From positions 1-64,000 of the forward strand of contig NZ_PYWB01000008.1 in NCBI RefSeq assembly GCF_003056345.1: DNA of 64,000 nt, given 5' to 3'. Made by a program: the position numbers and the translations under genes. Below are positions 26,169 to 35,817 of the stretch, one piece after another. Position 1 is the first letter of the stretch, and each line of letters opens with the position of its first letter. The notes beneath the pieces are model-generated. The model did not search any database, was not told the origin of the DNA, and was given only the letters and a program-made list of their open reading frames with translations. Source of the DNA: Devosia submarina. Its GTDB lineage: Bacteria; Pseudomonadota; Alphaproteobacteria; Rhizobiales; Devosiaceae.

Positions 26169-26193
26169 GGAACGGTTCGCACACCATGGCGTT
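26169..26193 (+). promoter_or_regulatory. EcfG (general stress) promoter of a PRC-barrel gene
   Basis: GGAAC at 26169, exactly 16 bases, then CGTT at 26190: a perfect alphaproteobacterial sigma-EcfG promoter, about 90 bases before the ATG at 26284. Confidence 0.75.
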
Positions 26194-26283
26194 ACCAGTT
26201 CATCAGGACCGTGCGGTGCGCGACCGGCAAAGTTTTGTACCGCAAGTCCCGTCCATAAGAACAATGAACCAATGGAGCCTATA

Positions 26284-26973
26284 ATGATCCGCACACTCTT
26301 GGCTACTACAGCTATTGCAGCTCTGATGTCCACGGGCGCCATCGCTCAGGACGCTACGCCTGTGCAGGACACCGATGCACCTGCAACAACCGAAATGGCG
26401 CCAGCTGATCCCAACGCTCCGGCTGCTCCAGCAGCTCCTGCCGCGGAAACGGCGACTCCAGCTGCTCCTGCCCCTACTGCTGAGGCACCAGAGCCTGTGG
26501 AAGCCGAGCCAGGTGCAGCTCAGGCCCAGCTTCAGGGTTTTGAGATGTCCGCCGGCTACACCGCCGTCGACAGCGACAATCTTGCTTCCGAGCTGATCGA
26601 TCAGCCCGTCTATTCGTCTGCTGGCGATGATGCCGAAGAAATCGGCAATATCACGGACGTCGTGTTCAACCAGGAAGGCCAGATGACGGCCGTCGTGATC
26701 GGCGTGGGCGGTTTCCTGGGCCTTGGCGAGAAGTCCGTGGCCGTTCCCTTTGAGGAGCTCCAGTTCGTGATCGCTGCCGACAACACTGAACGTTGGGTTG
26801 TCGAAACCACCGCAGAGGCTCTTGAAGGCGCGCCGGAATTCGTCTGGGAAGAAGATGAACCGGTTGACGCAGGCGACACCATGGCTCCGGCCGATGGCGG
26901 CGCGATGGCTCCCGCTGAGGGTGGGGCAATGGCCCCGGCTGAGGGCGGCGCAATGGCTCCCGCAACCAACTAA
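26284..26973 (+). CDS. Exported PRC-barrel domain protein with Ala/Pro-rich arms
   Basis: A signal peptide (MIRTLLATTAIAALMSTGAI-AQ) precedes an Ala/Pro/Thr-rich linker (about 24–85), one PRC-barrel domain (LIDQPVYSSAGDDAEEIGNI, VVIGVGGFLGLGEKSVAVPF) and a tail of repeats of GGAMAPAE. PRC barrels are small beta-barrels found in ribosome and photosynthetic-reaction-centre partners and in many exported stress proteins of this order. ATG 26284 has GGAG six bases upstream. A perfect EcfG promoter stands before it, and a terminator closes it. The paralogue at 27046 shares the VVIGVGGFLG core. Role unknown. Confidence 0.87.
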   Translation: MIRTLLATTAIAALMSTGAIAQDATPVQDTDAPATTEMAPADPNAPAAPAAPAAETATPAAPAPTAEAPEPVEAEPGAAQAQLQGFEMSAGYTAVDSDNLASELIDQPVYSSAGDDAEEIGNITDVVFNQEGQMTAVVIGVGGFLGLGEKSVAVPFEELQFVIAADNTERWVVETTAEALEGAPEFVWEEDEPVDAGDTMAPADGGAMAPAEGGAMAPAEGGAMAPATN

Positions 26974-26996
26974 TCCGCAAGGATTGCCACAACGAG

Positions 26997-27022
26997 GGCC
27001 AGCCTTAGGGCTGGCCTTTTTT
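26997..27022 (+). terminator. Terminator after the first PRC-barrel gene
   Basis: Stem GGCCAGCC/GGCTGGCC, loop TTAG, then TTTTTT. Confidence 0.85.
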
Positions 27023-27045
27023 GCATGTACGACTTCCGGAGATCC

Positions 27046-27981
27046 ATGATGCGGCTATTCACCCTCCTTTCAACCCTTGCGCTTTTGGCTGCAGCACCTG
27101 CCCTAGGGCAGGGCACATCGGGCGTCGGCACAGGCGGGGGATCAACGCAATTGGAGCAGAGCGGCCTCACGCCTCCCACCGTGCTCTCGCAAGGCTTTAC
27201 GGCCGACGGCACTGATATCCTGGTCACCCAATTGCTGGGGCAGACCGTTTATTCGTCCACCGCCGATAACGCCGAGGAAATCGGCACCATCAACGACATG
27301 GTCGTGACTGCGGGCCAAGGGCTTTCAGCCGTGGTAATCGGCGTGGGCGGCTTTCTGGGCGTTGGCTCCAAGGACGTTGCGGTCGACTTCAGCCAACTCG
27401 AATGGGCTGAACGCGAGGATGGCTCGCGCCGCTGGGTGCTTGCGGCTACCGCCGAATCCCTCGCCGATGCCCCGGCCTTTATCTGGGGCGAAAGCGAAGA
27501 GACTACGGGCGAACCAGCTCTTACGCCTGAAGAGGAAGAAGAACAGCTCGTCGACGGTGACCCCAATGCCGCCCCGATCGATCCGGCCCTCACGACCGAC
27601 CAGCCCGAAGCACAGGGTACTCCTTCCGCACTTGACCGGAGTGGCTTTTCCGAGTTCGACGAAACCGGCCTCACGGCCGAACAACTGCGCGGCATTGGCG
27701 TTTATGGCATCAATGACGAGCTGATCGGCAGCATCGGTGATGTCCTGACCAACCAGGATGGCAGCTTCGATGCCGTAATCGTCGACGTTGGCGGCTTCCT
27801 TGGCCTGGGCGCCAAGCCCGTTGCGGTGGGGTTCGACAATCTCACCTTTTCAGCCGACACCTTCGGCAACCGCTATTTATTCCTCAACACCACGCGCGAG
27901 CAGCTCGAAGCGCAAACGGAATACGACCCGCAGACCTATCAGGCGGAGCGGAACCAGCAGCGTATGGTGATTAGCCCCTGA
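27046..27981 (+). CDS. Exported protein with two PRC-barrel domains
   Basis: A signal peptide (MMRLFTLLSTLALLAAAPAL then GQG) is followed by a first barrel (LLGQTVYSSTADNAEEIGTI; AVVIGVGGFLGVGSKDVAVD), an acidic linker (TPEEEEEQLVDGD) and a second barrel (GVYGINDELIGSIGDVLTNQ; FDAVIVDVGGFLGLGAKPVA). The first barrel is close to the single barrel in the gene before it, pointing to tandem duplication. Two ATGs (27046 and 27049) follow GGAG; I use the first. It lies after the terminator of its neighbour, so it probably has its own promoter, which I did not find. Confidence 0.87.
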   Translation: MMRLFTLLSTLALLAAAPALGQGTSGVGTGGGSTQLEQSGLTPPTVLSQGFTADGTDILVTQLLGQTVYSSTADNAEEIGTINDMVVTAGQGLSAVVIGVGGFLGVGSKDVAVDFSQLEWAEREDGSRRWVLAATAESLADAPAFIWGESEETTGEPALTPEEEEEQLVDGDPNAAPIDPALTTDQPEAQGTPSALDRSGFSEFDETGLTAEQLRGIGVYGINDELIGSIGDVLTNQDGSFDAVIVDVGGFLGLGAKPVAVGFDNLTFSADTFGNRYLFLNTTREQLEAQTEYDPQTYQAERNQQRMVISP

Positions 27982-27994
27982 GGGATTGGCGCGT

Positions 27995-28175
27995 GCCCCA
28001 AGGGAGCCTAAGGCCGCCCAACAAACACCGGCGCCTCCCCCGGACTTGATCCGGGGGTCTCTTGCCGCTTGTGCCAGATGAAGAGTGACCCGCGGATCAA
28101 GTCCGCGGGAAGCGGCTGTGGGCGGACAATTGGTTCCAATCGTCACCCCGGGGTCAACCCGCGGGCGCCTCACGT
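27995..28175. repeat. Dispersed palindromic repeat cluster (GGACTTGATCCGGGGG type)
   Basis: Holds CCCCGGACTTGATCCGGGGG, CCGCTTGTGCC, a facing palindrome ACCCGCGGATCAAGTCCGCGG near 28090 and a CACCCCGGGGTCAACCCGCGG near 28143. A decayed copy of the first part recurs at 33904–33985. Confidence 0.75.
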
Positions 28176-28205
28176 TCTGTGCCGCAAGGCCAAATGGCCC
28201 GCATT

Positions 28206-28619
28206 CTACTGCCGCGAAAACCTCAAGCGGGCAATCTCGTCGTAGTCGGCCTGCTCGGCCTTGTTCTGCTCGTCCCGGTCGCGCTGATGTTCGCGCTGGT
28301 CTAGCAATTCCACCTTCTTGAGATCCTCCAGCGCCTCGGCCAGCGCATCCTGGGCTGTCTCGAGCTTGCTGCGCATGTCATTGGCTGATGCCAGCAGATT
28401 ATCGCGCCGGGTAATCGCGGCCTTGGCAAAGGTGGAATAGGCGAAATGCGCCACGTCCGAAATACCGGTCTTGGTCTGCTCGATTTCGATCTGCTGGTCG
28501 AGTTCGGCTGCCATGCGCTCGAAATCACGGACCATCATTTCGATCTGCGCAACCTGCCGGCGCTTCTCGTCCACCTGGAACTTCTTGAGCCGAATGAGGC
28601 TCTCGCTGCGCGATTTCAA
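28206..28619 (-). CDS. fliJ: Flagellar export chaperone FliJ
   Basis: 137 residues, almost all helical and charged (LIRLKKFQVDEKRRQVAQIE; RRDNLLASANDMRSKLETAQ), forming the coiled-coil hairpin of FliJ. FliJ couples the FliI ATPase ring to the FlhA gate. It follows fliI by 52 bases on the same strand, the normal fliI-fliJ order. FliJ proteins are weakly conserved, so the neighbour is part of the evidence. Confidence 0.87.
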   Translation of the reverse strand: MKSRSESLIRLKKFQVDEKRRQVAQIEMMVRDFERMAAELDQQIEIEQTKTGISDVAHFAYSTFAKAAITRRDNLLASANDMRSKLETAQDALAEALEDLKKVELLDQREHQRDRDEQNKAEQADYDEIARLRFSRQ

Positions 28620-28671
28620 GACCTGTACTCCTTACACACCAAGTCAGTTCCGGGGCCCATACACGGCCCCA

Positions 28672-30000
28672 TCAGCCTGCCGCGCCCGCCTCGGCCACGA
28701 TCGCCTCGAGCATTTTATAGCCCTCGGCGATCGTTGTCGTTTCTTCCCGGCTCTGGCTTAAAAAAGCCTCAAGTTGCGGGTTGATAGCGATCGCGCGGTC
28801 CACTTTCGGATCTGACCCTTTCCGGTAAGCCCCCAGCCGGATCAGTTCCTCCATGTCCGAATAGATGGACATGAGCTCTCGCGCCTTTTGCAAGGTGGGC
28901 CGGAAATCAACCGGCACACACCCAGGCATGGTGCGCGAAATGGACCGGAGCACATTGACGGCGGGGTAACGTCCCCGTTCGGCAATGCCACGCTCCATCA
29001 CAATGTGCCCGTCAAGAATCCCGCGCACGGCATCCGCAATGGGCTCATTGTGGTCATCACCTTCCACCAAAACGGTAAAAAGTCCGGTAACAGAACCGGT
29101 AGAAGGCGTTCCAGGTCCGGCACGCTCCAAAAGGCGCGGCAACTCGGTAAAGACGGTTGGCGGATAGCCCTTTGCAGTCGGCGGCTCCCCAATGGCGAGG
29201 CCGATCTCGCGTTGCGCCATGGCAAAGCGGGTCAGGCTATCCATCATGCAAAGAACGCGTTTGCCCTGGTCGCGGAAATATTCGCTCAAAGCCAGCGACA
29301 TGTAAGCCGCCTGCCGCCGCATCAGCGCCGCCTCGTCCGAGGTCGCGACCACCACCACGGCATTGGCGAGCCCCGCCTCACCGAGATATTCCTGGATGAA
29401 CTCGTGCACCTCGCGGCCGCGCTCGCCGATCAGCCCGATCACGGCCACATCCACATTGGTGTTGCGCGCCAGCATGCTCATCAGCACCGACTTGCCCACG
29501 CCCGAGCCGGCAAAGATGCCCAGGCGCTGCCCCTCGCACACGGTGGTAAAGGTATTAAGGCACCGCACGCCCAGATCCAGCGGATCGCCCACGCGGACCC
29601 GGTCATGCGCCAGCAGAGGGTTCTGCCGCAAGGGGTAAGGCGTCGCGCCGCGCGGCAATGGCCCCTTGCCATCGATCGGTTCGCCATTGGCATTGACCAC
29701 ACGCCCGAGCCAACCCTCCGAAGGAAAGGCCGAGCCGTCATTGCGCTGGAACACCGCCTTGCAGCCCAGCCGCACCCCGCCCAATTGCCCGAATGGCAAG
29801 CACAGGGCATGCCCGTCCTTGAAGCCGATGATCTCGGCCGCGACCTGCTCGTCGTTGACCGTATCGATCTGCACGCGGCCGCCCACGCGAAGCTCGCGCA
29901 CCGGACCCACGATCTCGATCAGCAGCCCTTGCACCGACTTGACGCGGCCATAGACCTCCACATCGTCGATCGCCTCGATTGCCGATATAAGCGCCTTCAT
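28672..30000 (-). CDS. fliI: Flagellum-specific ATPase FliI
   Basis: 442 residues with Walker A AGSGVGKS ([20 protein letters not shown]), Walker [21 protein letters not shown] and the flagellar ATPase signature [20 protein letters not shown]. FliI energises export of flagellar subunits with FliH and FliJ. Start ATG 30000 ([20 protein letters not shown]) faces the ctrA gene across a 420-base gap that contains a CtrA-like site about 80 bases upstream on this strand. Confidence 0.96.
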   Translation of the reverse strand: MKALISAIEAIDDVEVYGRVKSVQGLLIEIVGPVRELRVGGRVQIDTVNDEQVAAEIIGFKDGHALCLPFGQLGGVRLGCKAVFQRNDGSAFPSEGWLGRVVNANGEPIDGKGPLPRGATPYPLRQNPLLAHDRVRVGDPLDLGVRCLNTFTTVCEGQRLGIFAGSGVGKSVLMSMLARNTNVDVAVIGLIGERGREVHEFIQEYLGEAGLANAVVVVATSDEAALMRRQAAYMSLALSEYFRDQGKRVLCMMDSLTRFAMAQREIGLAIGEPPTAKGYPPTVFTELPRLLERAGPGTPSTGSVTGLFTVLVEGDDHNEPIADAVRGILDGHIVMERGIAERGRYPAVNVLRSISRTMPGCVPVDFRPTLQKARELMSIYSDMEELIRLGAYRKGSDPKVDRAIAINPQLEAFLSQSREETTTIAEGYKMLEAIVAEAGAAG

Positions 30001-30420
30001 CGGTCAGCATCCGTTTACTGCAATGGCTAAACTATGGTTTCCCGACGGCCATTATCGGGAACAATCTCGAATCAGATGGTAACCGATCCTTAAGGTAAAA
30101 GCGCTATTCCAGGCACTGGAGCACTCCGTCCGCTGCTTTGCGCCGACCCTGCTCCAAACCCTTGCCAGACATTGCATTGCCTGAGTCCGCAGAGTCGTTT
30201 ATGCGGCCAACTTAAACCATTTTCTTAAGAAAAATAAATAAGATTAACCGTTATTTTTCAATGTGTTAGACTTAATTCATCCTAACGTCGTTTGCGTATT
30301 GCCCAACTGAATTAAACTTTGTTAACTATTTGGACTTAGGGTTCAGTCATATCCAGTAGGGTTGGCGTGGGCAGGCCAGGTCCCACGGTTCCAGCAGGAA
30401 CGAATGACAAGGGGAATAAA
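30001..30420. promoter_or_regulatory. Divergent fliI/ctrA control region
   Basis: AT-rich and without a reading frame. It holds GTAA-N7-TTAA at 30079–30093 (reads TTAA-N7-TTAC on the fliI strand), a shorter-spaced TTAA-N6-TTAA at 30312–30325 about 95 bases before ctrA, and GANTC sites at 30069, 30183 and 30192. The pattern fits CtrA autoregulation and methylation-timed ctrA transcription as known in Caulobacter; the exact start sites are not visible. Confidence 0.6.
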
Positions 30421-31128
<708 letters not shown>

Positions 31129-31162
31129 TCCCCTTCAGGACCCTTTGTCATCAACCATTTGC

Positions 31163-31197
31163 CCCCGCGTGACACCGTCACGCGGGGCTTTCGTTTT
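31163..31197 (+). terminator. Terminator of ctrA
   Basis: 10-bp stem CCCCGCGTGA/TCACGCGGGG, loop CACCG, with a TTTCGTTTT tail. Confidence 0.85.
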
Positions 31198-31225
31198 CCC
31201 CATTCTACAGGCTGCGCAAGAGCCC

Positions 31226-31250
31226 GGAACTGACCCCGGGCACAGGCGTT
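31226..31250 (+). promoter_or_regulatory. EcfG (general stress) promoter of a coiled-coil gene
   Basis: GGAAC at 31226, 16 bases, CGTT at 31247: a perfect sigma-EcfG promoter ending 33 bases before the ATG at 31284. Confidence 0.8.
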
Positions 31251-31283
31251 ATCGATGCGAGGTATTTTGGGGGATAATCAGCC

Positions 31284-32426
31284 ATGTCAGACCTGTCGCA
31301 GCGCCTGCGCGAGCCGCTCGTGATCATCATTCTCGTGATCGCCGTGGCCGGCTGGCTGGCCTTTTTCGCCATGTGGATCAATTCGGCGAGCCAATCGGGA
31401 CAGCAACAGGAGACCATCGCAACCCTTACCGCCGAGCGCGATGATGTTACCCAGCGCCTTGCCGCGCAGGAAGAGGCGCAAGGCCAGTTAACTGACCTGC
31501 AGGCACAGATCGCCACTGCCCAGCAGGACCTTGCCGCCAATACGGCATCGCTGGAAACCGTGCGCAATGACCTAACAGCACGCCAGGCTGAACTTGAAGC
31601 CCTGACCGGCGACCTCGAGGCCCGCCGCACCGAAACAGCCACGCTGCAGCAGGAGGCGGAAGCCGCCACCCAGCAGACAGCCGAGCTCACCGGACGGCAA
31701 GAGGAGCTGCAAGCGCAAATCGACACTGCCAACCAGCAGCTGACCGATATTGGCGCTCGCCTTGAAGAAGCCCGCCAGATCGAAGCCGCAGCAGCTTCCA
31801 ATGCAGCCCAGCTGACCAGCGAGGCAGCAACGGCAACCAGCAATCTGGCCGATCTTCAGAGCCGGCTGCAAAGCACACGCGAACAGCTGACCACCGCCCA
31901 GGGGCAGATGACCGATCTTGCCGCCCAGACGCAGGCGGCGGGCGCTGACCTCCAGACTCTCCAGCAACAGGTCGCCGACCTGCAGACCCGCCGGGACCAG
32001 CTGACCGCCGAAGTGCAGAACTATCAGGACCAGCGCAACCAGCTGCAGCCCCAGGTTGATGAGCTCAGCCGCACCATTACCCAGCGCGGTGAAGAACTCA
32101 CGGCCCTTGAACAGCGCATTGCTGGCGCAATCGCCACCGCCGACACCATGGGCCGCTACACGGTTGCGGGCGAAGGCGAGGCTCAAGGGCTGGCCTTGAG
32201 CCTGGACCCTGCCGGCAAGTTCACCCTCACAGGTCGCGGCAACCGTTCGGTTTCCGGCGACTACGTCCTGACCGAAACCGAGCTGCAGCTCACTAATGCG
32301 CAAGGCGCGGTGGGCAATGCGCAATTCCCCATGACCTGCCCCATCGCCAATAACGACAACGGCTTCACCATAGGCGATGCCCCTGGTTGCGCCCTGTCCG
32401 GCCTGCAGTTCGACCGCGCCCCGTAA
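31284..32426 (+). CDS. Membrane-anchored coiled-coil protein with a beta-rich end domain
   Basis: 380 residues: a membrane span at 12–30 (VIIILVIAVAGWLAFFAM), a Gln/Ala/Glu-rich coiled coil from about 38 to 285 (for example TATLQQEAEAATQQTAELTG), then a compact C-terminal domain of about 90 residues (MGRYTVAGEGEAQGLALSLD) with two Cys near its end (MTCPIANNDNGF…PGCAL) that could form a disulfide in the periplasm. I recognise no family. A perfect EcfG promoter precedes it, so it is likely made in stress and stationary phase. The coiled coil should span part of the periplasm. Confidence 0.8.
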   Translation: MSDLSQRLREPLVIIILVIAVAGWLAFFAMWINSASQSGQQQETIATLTAERDDVTQRLAAQEEAQGQLTDLQAQIATAQQDLAANTASLETVRNDLTARQAELEALTGDLEARRTETATLQQEAEAATQQTAELTGRQEELQAQIDTANQQLTDIGARLEEARQIEAAAASNAAQLTSEAATATSNLADLQSRLQSTREQLTTAQGQMTDLAAQTQAAGADLQTLQQQVADLQTRRDQLTAEVQNYQDQRNQLQPQVDELSRTITQRGEELTALEQRIAGAIATADTMGRYTVAGEGEAQGLALSLDPAGKFTLTGRGNRSVSGDYVLTETELQLTNAQGAVGNAQFPMTCPIANNDNGFTIGDAPGCALSGLQFDRAP

Positions 32427-32579
32427 GTTAGGCGTCCCGGACCACCTCACCCACACGCGATGTTACCCCGGCCTTGAGCCGGGGCCCATCCCGAGATGTC
32501 GCCGCCCACCGGGCCCGTCGAACACCACCTGGGAGGCAGAACCATTGCCTTTCCGCCACGGCCCTGCTTTTCTGCTGCC

Positions 32580-33860
32580 ATGGCCGCAGCAAACAATGTC
32601 CAACGCACCATCACCGATGTTTGGAAAACCGAGCAGCCTCGGCTGATCGCTAGCCTCACGCGCATGGTGCGCGATATCACACTGGCCGAGGAGCTGGCGC
32701 AGGACGCGCTGGTCATCGCGCTCAAGAACTGGCCCCAAGCCGGCGTGCCGCACAATCCTGGCGCCTGGCTCATGCAAACTGCCAAGCGCCGCGCAATCGA
32801 CCTCTTTCGTCACCGCAAGATGGCGGCCGAGAAGCTCGCGCAGGTCGGCCACATCATCGAAACTGATAGGCTCGACCACGAAGCCGATCTGCACGACGCC
32901 CTCGACGATGACGTCGGTGACGATCTCCTGCGCCTGATCTTCACCGCCTGCCACCCGATCCTGCCGGCCGAGTCCCGGGTCGCGCTGACCCTACGCCTGC
33001 TTGGCGGGCTTACCACAGAAGAAATTGCCCGCGCTTTCCTTGCTGCCGAACCCACGATCAGCCAGCGGATCGTGCGTGCCAAGAAAACCATTGCCGAAGC
33101 CGGCATCCCCTTTGAAGTGCCGCGCGGCCCTGAACGTGCCGAGCGTCTCGCGTCCGTGCTGGGCGTGCTCTACCTCATCTTCAACGAAGGCTATTCCGCG
33201 ACATCGGGCGATGACTGGATCCGCCCACAGCTCTGCGACGAAGCTATCCGCCTCGGCCGCATCCTGATGCGGCTGTCCCCCGATGACAGCGAGGTTCATG
33301 CCCTTGTTGCCCTCATGGAAATCCAGGCCTCCCGCAATGCGGCGCGAACCGATCGGGAGGGCCAACCGATTCTTTTGGGCGATCAGGATCGCTCCAGATG
33401 GGACCACGCGCAAATCAGTTCTGGCCTGGCGGCCCTCGACGAGGCCATAAGGCGCGGCGGCGAGGATCAGCCCTACGCCCTTCAGGCAGCCATTGCGGCC
33501 TGTCATGCGCGGGCAAGGAGCACGGCCGAGACCGACTGGAACCGGATCGCGGGGCTTTATGCCCGCTTGAACCAGCAGACCCCCTCCCCCGTGGTCGAGC
33601 TCAACCGTGCCGTAGCGATATCCATGGCCCAAGGTCCGGCCGCTGGGCTTGCTGTGATCGACGGCATCAAAAACAATTCCGCGCTCAGAAACTATCACCT
33701 GCTCTATGGCGTCCGTGGTGATTTGCTGAGCAAGCTGGGCCGCTATGCCGAAGCGTCACAGGAATTCAGACGCGCGTCAGAACTCACCCGCAACCAGCGT
33801 GAGCGGGCGTATCTCACCGCGCGAGCGGAGGAAAATAGCAGGGATCAACCAGCGCCCTAG
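32580..33860 (+). CDS. ECF42-type RNA polymerase sigma factor with C-terminal extension
   Basis: About 426 residues from ATG 32580 (MAAANNVQRTITDVWKTEQP). Sigma region 2 (LIASLTRMVRDITLAEELAQ, KRRAIDLFRHRK) and region 4 (LLGGLTTEEIARAFLAAEPT) are followed by the long C-terminal DUF6596-type domain (GVLYLIFNEGYSAT; YHLLYGVRGDLLSKLGRY) with TPR-like helices. That extension marks the ECF42 group, which is regulated by its own C-terminus and usually sits beside a DGPF/YCII gene; none is visible here. A GTP-free upstream frame to 32496 adds low-value sequence. Confidence 0.9.
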   Translation: MAAANNVQRTITDVWKTEQPRLIASLTRMVRDITLAEELAQDALVIALKNWPQAGVPHNPGAWLMQTAKRRAIDLFRHRKMAAEKLAQVGHIIETDRLDHEADLHDALDDDVGDDLLRLIFTACHPILPAESRVALTLRLLGGLTTEEIARAFLAAEPTISQRIVRAKKTIAEAGIPFEVPRGPERAERLASVLGVLYLIFNEGYSATSGDDWIRPQLCDEAIRLGRILMRLSPDDSEVHALVALMEIQASRNAARTDREGQPILLGDQDRSRWDHAQISSGLAALDEAIRRGGEDQPYALQAAIAACHARARSTAETDWNRIAGLYARLNQQTPSPVVELNRAVAISMAQGPAAGLAVIDGIKNNSALRNYHLLYGVRGDLLSKLGRYAEASQEFRRASELTRNQRERAYLTARAEENSRDQPAP

Positions 33861-33903
33861 AGCCGCTAGGTAGATTATCCGCTCGAGCCCGCCCCACCAC
33901 AAT

Positions 33904-33985
33904 TGCCCCAGACCTGATCCGGGGTTACGCTCCGCTTGTGCCGTGTGGAGGAGGACGCGCGGATCAAGTCCGCGGAAACCGGGCA
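33904..33985. repeat. Second copy of the GGACTTGATCCGGGG-type repeat
   Basis: Shares with 28034–28115 the order (A)CCTGATCCGGGG, CCGCTTGTGCC, then GCGCGGATCAAGTCCGCGG. Diverged in the spacer. Confidence 0.65.
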
Positions 33986-33995
33986 AGCCTCGCCT

Positions 33996-34355
33996 CTAAG
34001 CGGCAGCCTCGAATTTGGCTTCCAGAATAGCCCGGTCAAACGGCTTCATCATATAATCGCTGGCGCCTGCCTTGAGCGCCATGGCGATGGTGCCGATGTC
34101 GTTTTCAACCGTGCAATAAACGACCCAGGGCTTTTCCCCGCCGACATAGCCGCGCAGGAGCTTGAGGAATTCCAGCCCGCTCAGGATGGGCATGCTCCAG
34201 TCCAGAAGGATGGCGTCGGGCATTTCCTGGCGGCATTTATCGAACGCTTCCTGCCCGTCTTCGGCCTCCTCGACAATATAGTCCATGTCTTCCAGGATGC
34301 GCCGTGCGACTTTGCGCACGACGGTGGAGTCATCGACGATCAAGCAGGATTTCAT
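33996..34355 (-). CDS. Single-domain response regulator (CheY-like)
   Basis: 119 residues, a receiver only: acidic pocket IVDDS, phospho-acceptor Asp 52 (AILLDWSMPILSGLEFLKLL), Thr/Ser of VVYCTVENDI and Lys of MMKPFDRAILEAKF. It has no output domain. It lies 69 bases downstream of chpT on the same strand, so it may be fed by the same phosphorelay or act in chemotaxis; I cannot tell which. Confidence 0.9.
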   Translation of the reverse strand: MKSCLIVDDSTVVRKVARRILEDMDYIVEEAEDGQEAFDKCRQEMPDAILLDWSMPILSGLEFLKLLRGYVGGEKPWVVYCTVENDIGTIAMALKAGASDYMMKPFDRAILEAKFEAAA

Positions 34356-34424
34356 CGTACCCGGTTCCGCAGAGGCTGACGCAGGAACCGATCATACCAG
34401 CGACATCCTACGGATTGGTTAGCG

Positions 34425-35117
34425 TCAAGCAGACACTTCGACAGCACTCTCTTCGGCCACCTTGGGATTGGCCGTGAAAAAGAACTTGCCGTCTTCGATC
34501 CCAATGGCGAGTTCCATTGCTGTCATGCGGGCAAGCAGCCCCGTATAGAACGGCTGTATGCCCCGCGCGTCGACGGCGCCTTCTTCGGGCATTCCCGACA
34601 AAAGGCCCGCGGCACCCGATGGCACAAGCGTTTTTTGCCGCTTTTCCGGATCGCTCTTGGAGCTGAACTCAAACTTTTCGCTCCCCGCCTCGCCCGAAAT
34701 CGACGCCGTCACCAGCCCGCCGCGCGGCACGGACATGGCTGCAATCAGCAGCATGTTCATGAAGAGCTTGGCCTTGTGCTTGGGAAGAAGGATAAGCGGC
34801 ACATTCCATTCAAGATCGGCTTTTTCGATCTCGAACAGGATGCGCGCCACGCGCTCGCATTCACGCGTGTCGATGTCGGTACCGGCTGTCGAGGAGGCGC
34901 CATAGGCCAGGCGCGCAAATTCGAGCTTGGCGCGGCTCTGCTTGGCGGCGCTGGCGATCAGGTCGCGCGCGCCCTCGGCCATTTCGCCCTGGTTGGGGTC
35001 AGCCAGAACTTCAAGGCCATTACCGATCGCACCAATGGGGTTGATCAGATCGTGGCAAACCCGGCTGCACAGCATCGCCGCAAGATCGGTTGCCTGGAGC
35101 TCGATAATATCGGCCAT
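34425..35117 (-). CDS. chpT: Histidine phosphotransferase ChpT
   Basis: 230 residues. The dimerisation helix holds the phospho-acceptor His 22 in LAAMLCSRVCHDLINPIGAI, followed by GNGLEVLADP; the second half is a degenerate, non-ATP-binding HATPase-like fold (LILLPKHKAKLFMNMLLIAA; GLLARMTAMELAIGIEDGKF). ChpT passes phosphate from CckA to CtrA and CpdR. GGAGA precedes the ATG. It sits 4 kb from ctrA, with a receiver gene after it. Confidence 0.92.
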   Translation of the reverse strand: MADIIELQATDLAAMLCSRVCHDLINPIGAIGNGLEVLADPNQGEMAEGARDLIASAAKQSRAKLEFARLAYGASSTAGTDIDTRECERVARILFEIEKADLEWNVPLILLPKHKAKLFMNMLLIAAMSVPRGGLVTASISGEAGSEKFEFSSKSDPEKRQKTLVPSGAAGLLSGMPEEGAVDARGIQPFYTGLLARMTAMELAIGIEDGKFFFTANPKVAEESAVEVSA

Positions 35118-35211
35118 GGGAAAATCTCCGTAGGGCGGTGCACCGCCAGAATCAATTTGGGTCCGACCTTAAAGGCACATGGTTTAAAGTGAGCCTAAAA
35201 AACCCGACCCG

Positions 35212-35712
35212 TCAGTTCACCGATAGCTGCCTGGACAATTCGGGCCACTTCTCCGCTCCCGTGCGCGCCGCAGCATCAGGCGCAAGCAGGAACGCCTCGC
35301 GGTTCGCGGCTGAATAAAACAGATAAAGCCGCTCCTTGAACACAGCGTAGATCCGCGCATCGCTGTCGGCCACAAAACCGCGCGAAACGCCCATCCCGTC
35401 ATGCCCACCATATTGAGGGGCATAAACTTCGGGCGCTCGCTGGAACACATCGCGATTGGCCGCGCTCGCGAAATGCCAGGGCACATTCTGCCAAACCAAT
35501 TCAAAATCAGCCCGGCCGGGAAGCGGCGCCGGTTCGGTAAAATAGCTCACCGGATCATAGCCCGAAATGGCAATGCCGGTGAGCGGGTCGGTGACGATCA
35601 ACGTCACCACCGATTGCGCCCGCACCGGCGCGATTGCGGCACAAACCATGCCAAAAACGGGCAAAACAAAGGCGAGCATGGTTAAGATTTGTTTAGAGGT
35701 TTGCGTCATCAT
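35212..35712 (-). CDS. Exported YHS-domain protein
   Basis: From the paired ATGs at 35712/35709 (MMTQTSKQILTMLAFVLPVF) the protein has a signal peptide ending near VRAQS and a YHS-type domain (GIAISGYDPVSYFTEPAPLP; FELVWQNVPWHFASAANRDV; YAPQYGGHDGMGVSRGFVAD). YHS domains often bind metals, but no Cys ligands are present here. The frame continues upstream to 36108, through the DUF1134 gene on the other strand, so that extension is rejected. Divergent from the DUF1134 gene. Confidence 0.87.
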   Translation of the reverse strand: MMTQTSKQILTMLAFVLPVFGMVCAAIAPVRAQSVVTLIVTDPLTGIAISGYDPVSYFTEPAPLPGRADFELVWQNVPWHFASAANRDVFQRAPEVYAPQYGGHDGMGVSRGFVADSDARIYAVFKERLYLFYSAANREAFLLAPDAAARTGAEKWPELSRQLSVN

Positions 35713-35817
35713 TGATCCAATGATCGGCAGGACGGGCATCGGGATTTGCCGGGGCAAAGCTAGTCGCCAAGCCTTAACGAGCCCGTAACCACCGCCTTGC
35801 TGCCGGAGGAGATCCAG

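Noticed and set aside
26881-26960. In-frame GGAMAPAE repeats as a possible minisatellite or mobile insertion
   Set aside because: They are in frame, keep codon phase and form the C-terminal tail of an exported protein, so they are ordinary coding repeats.
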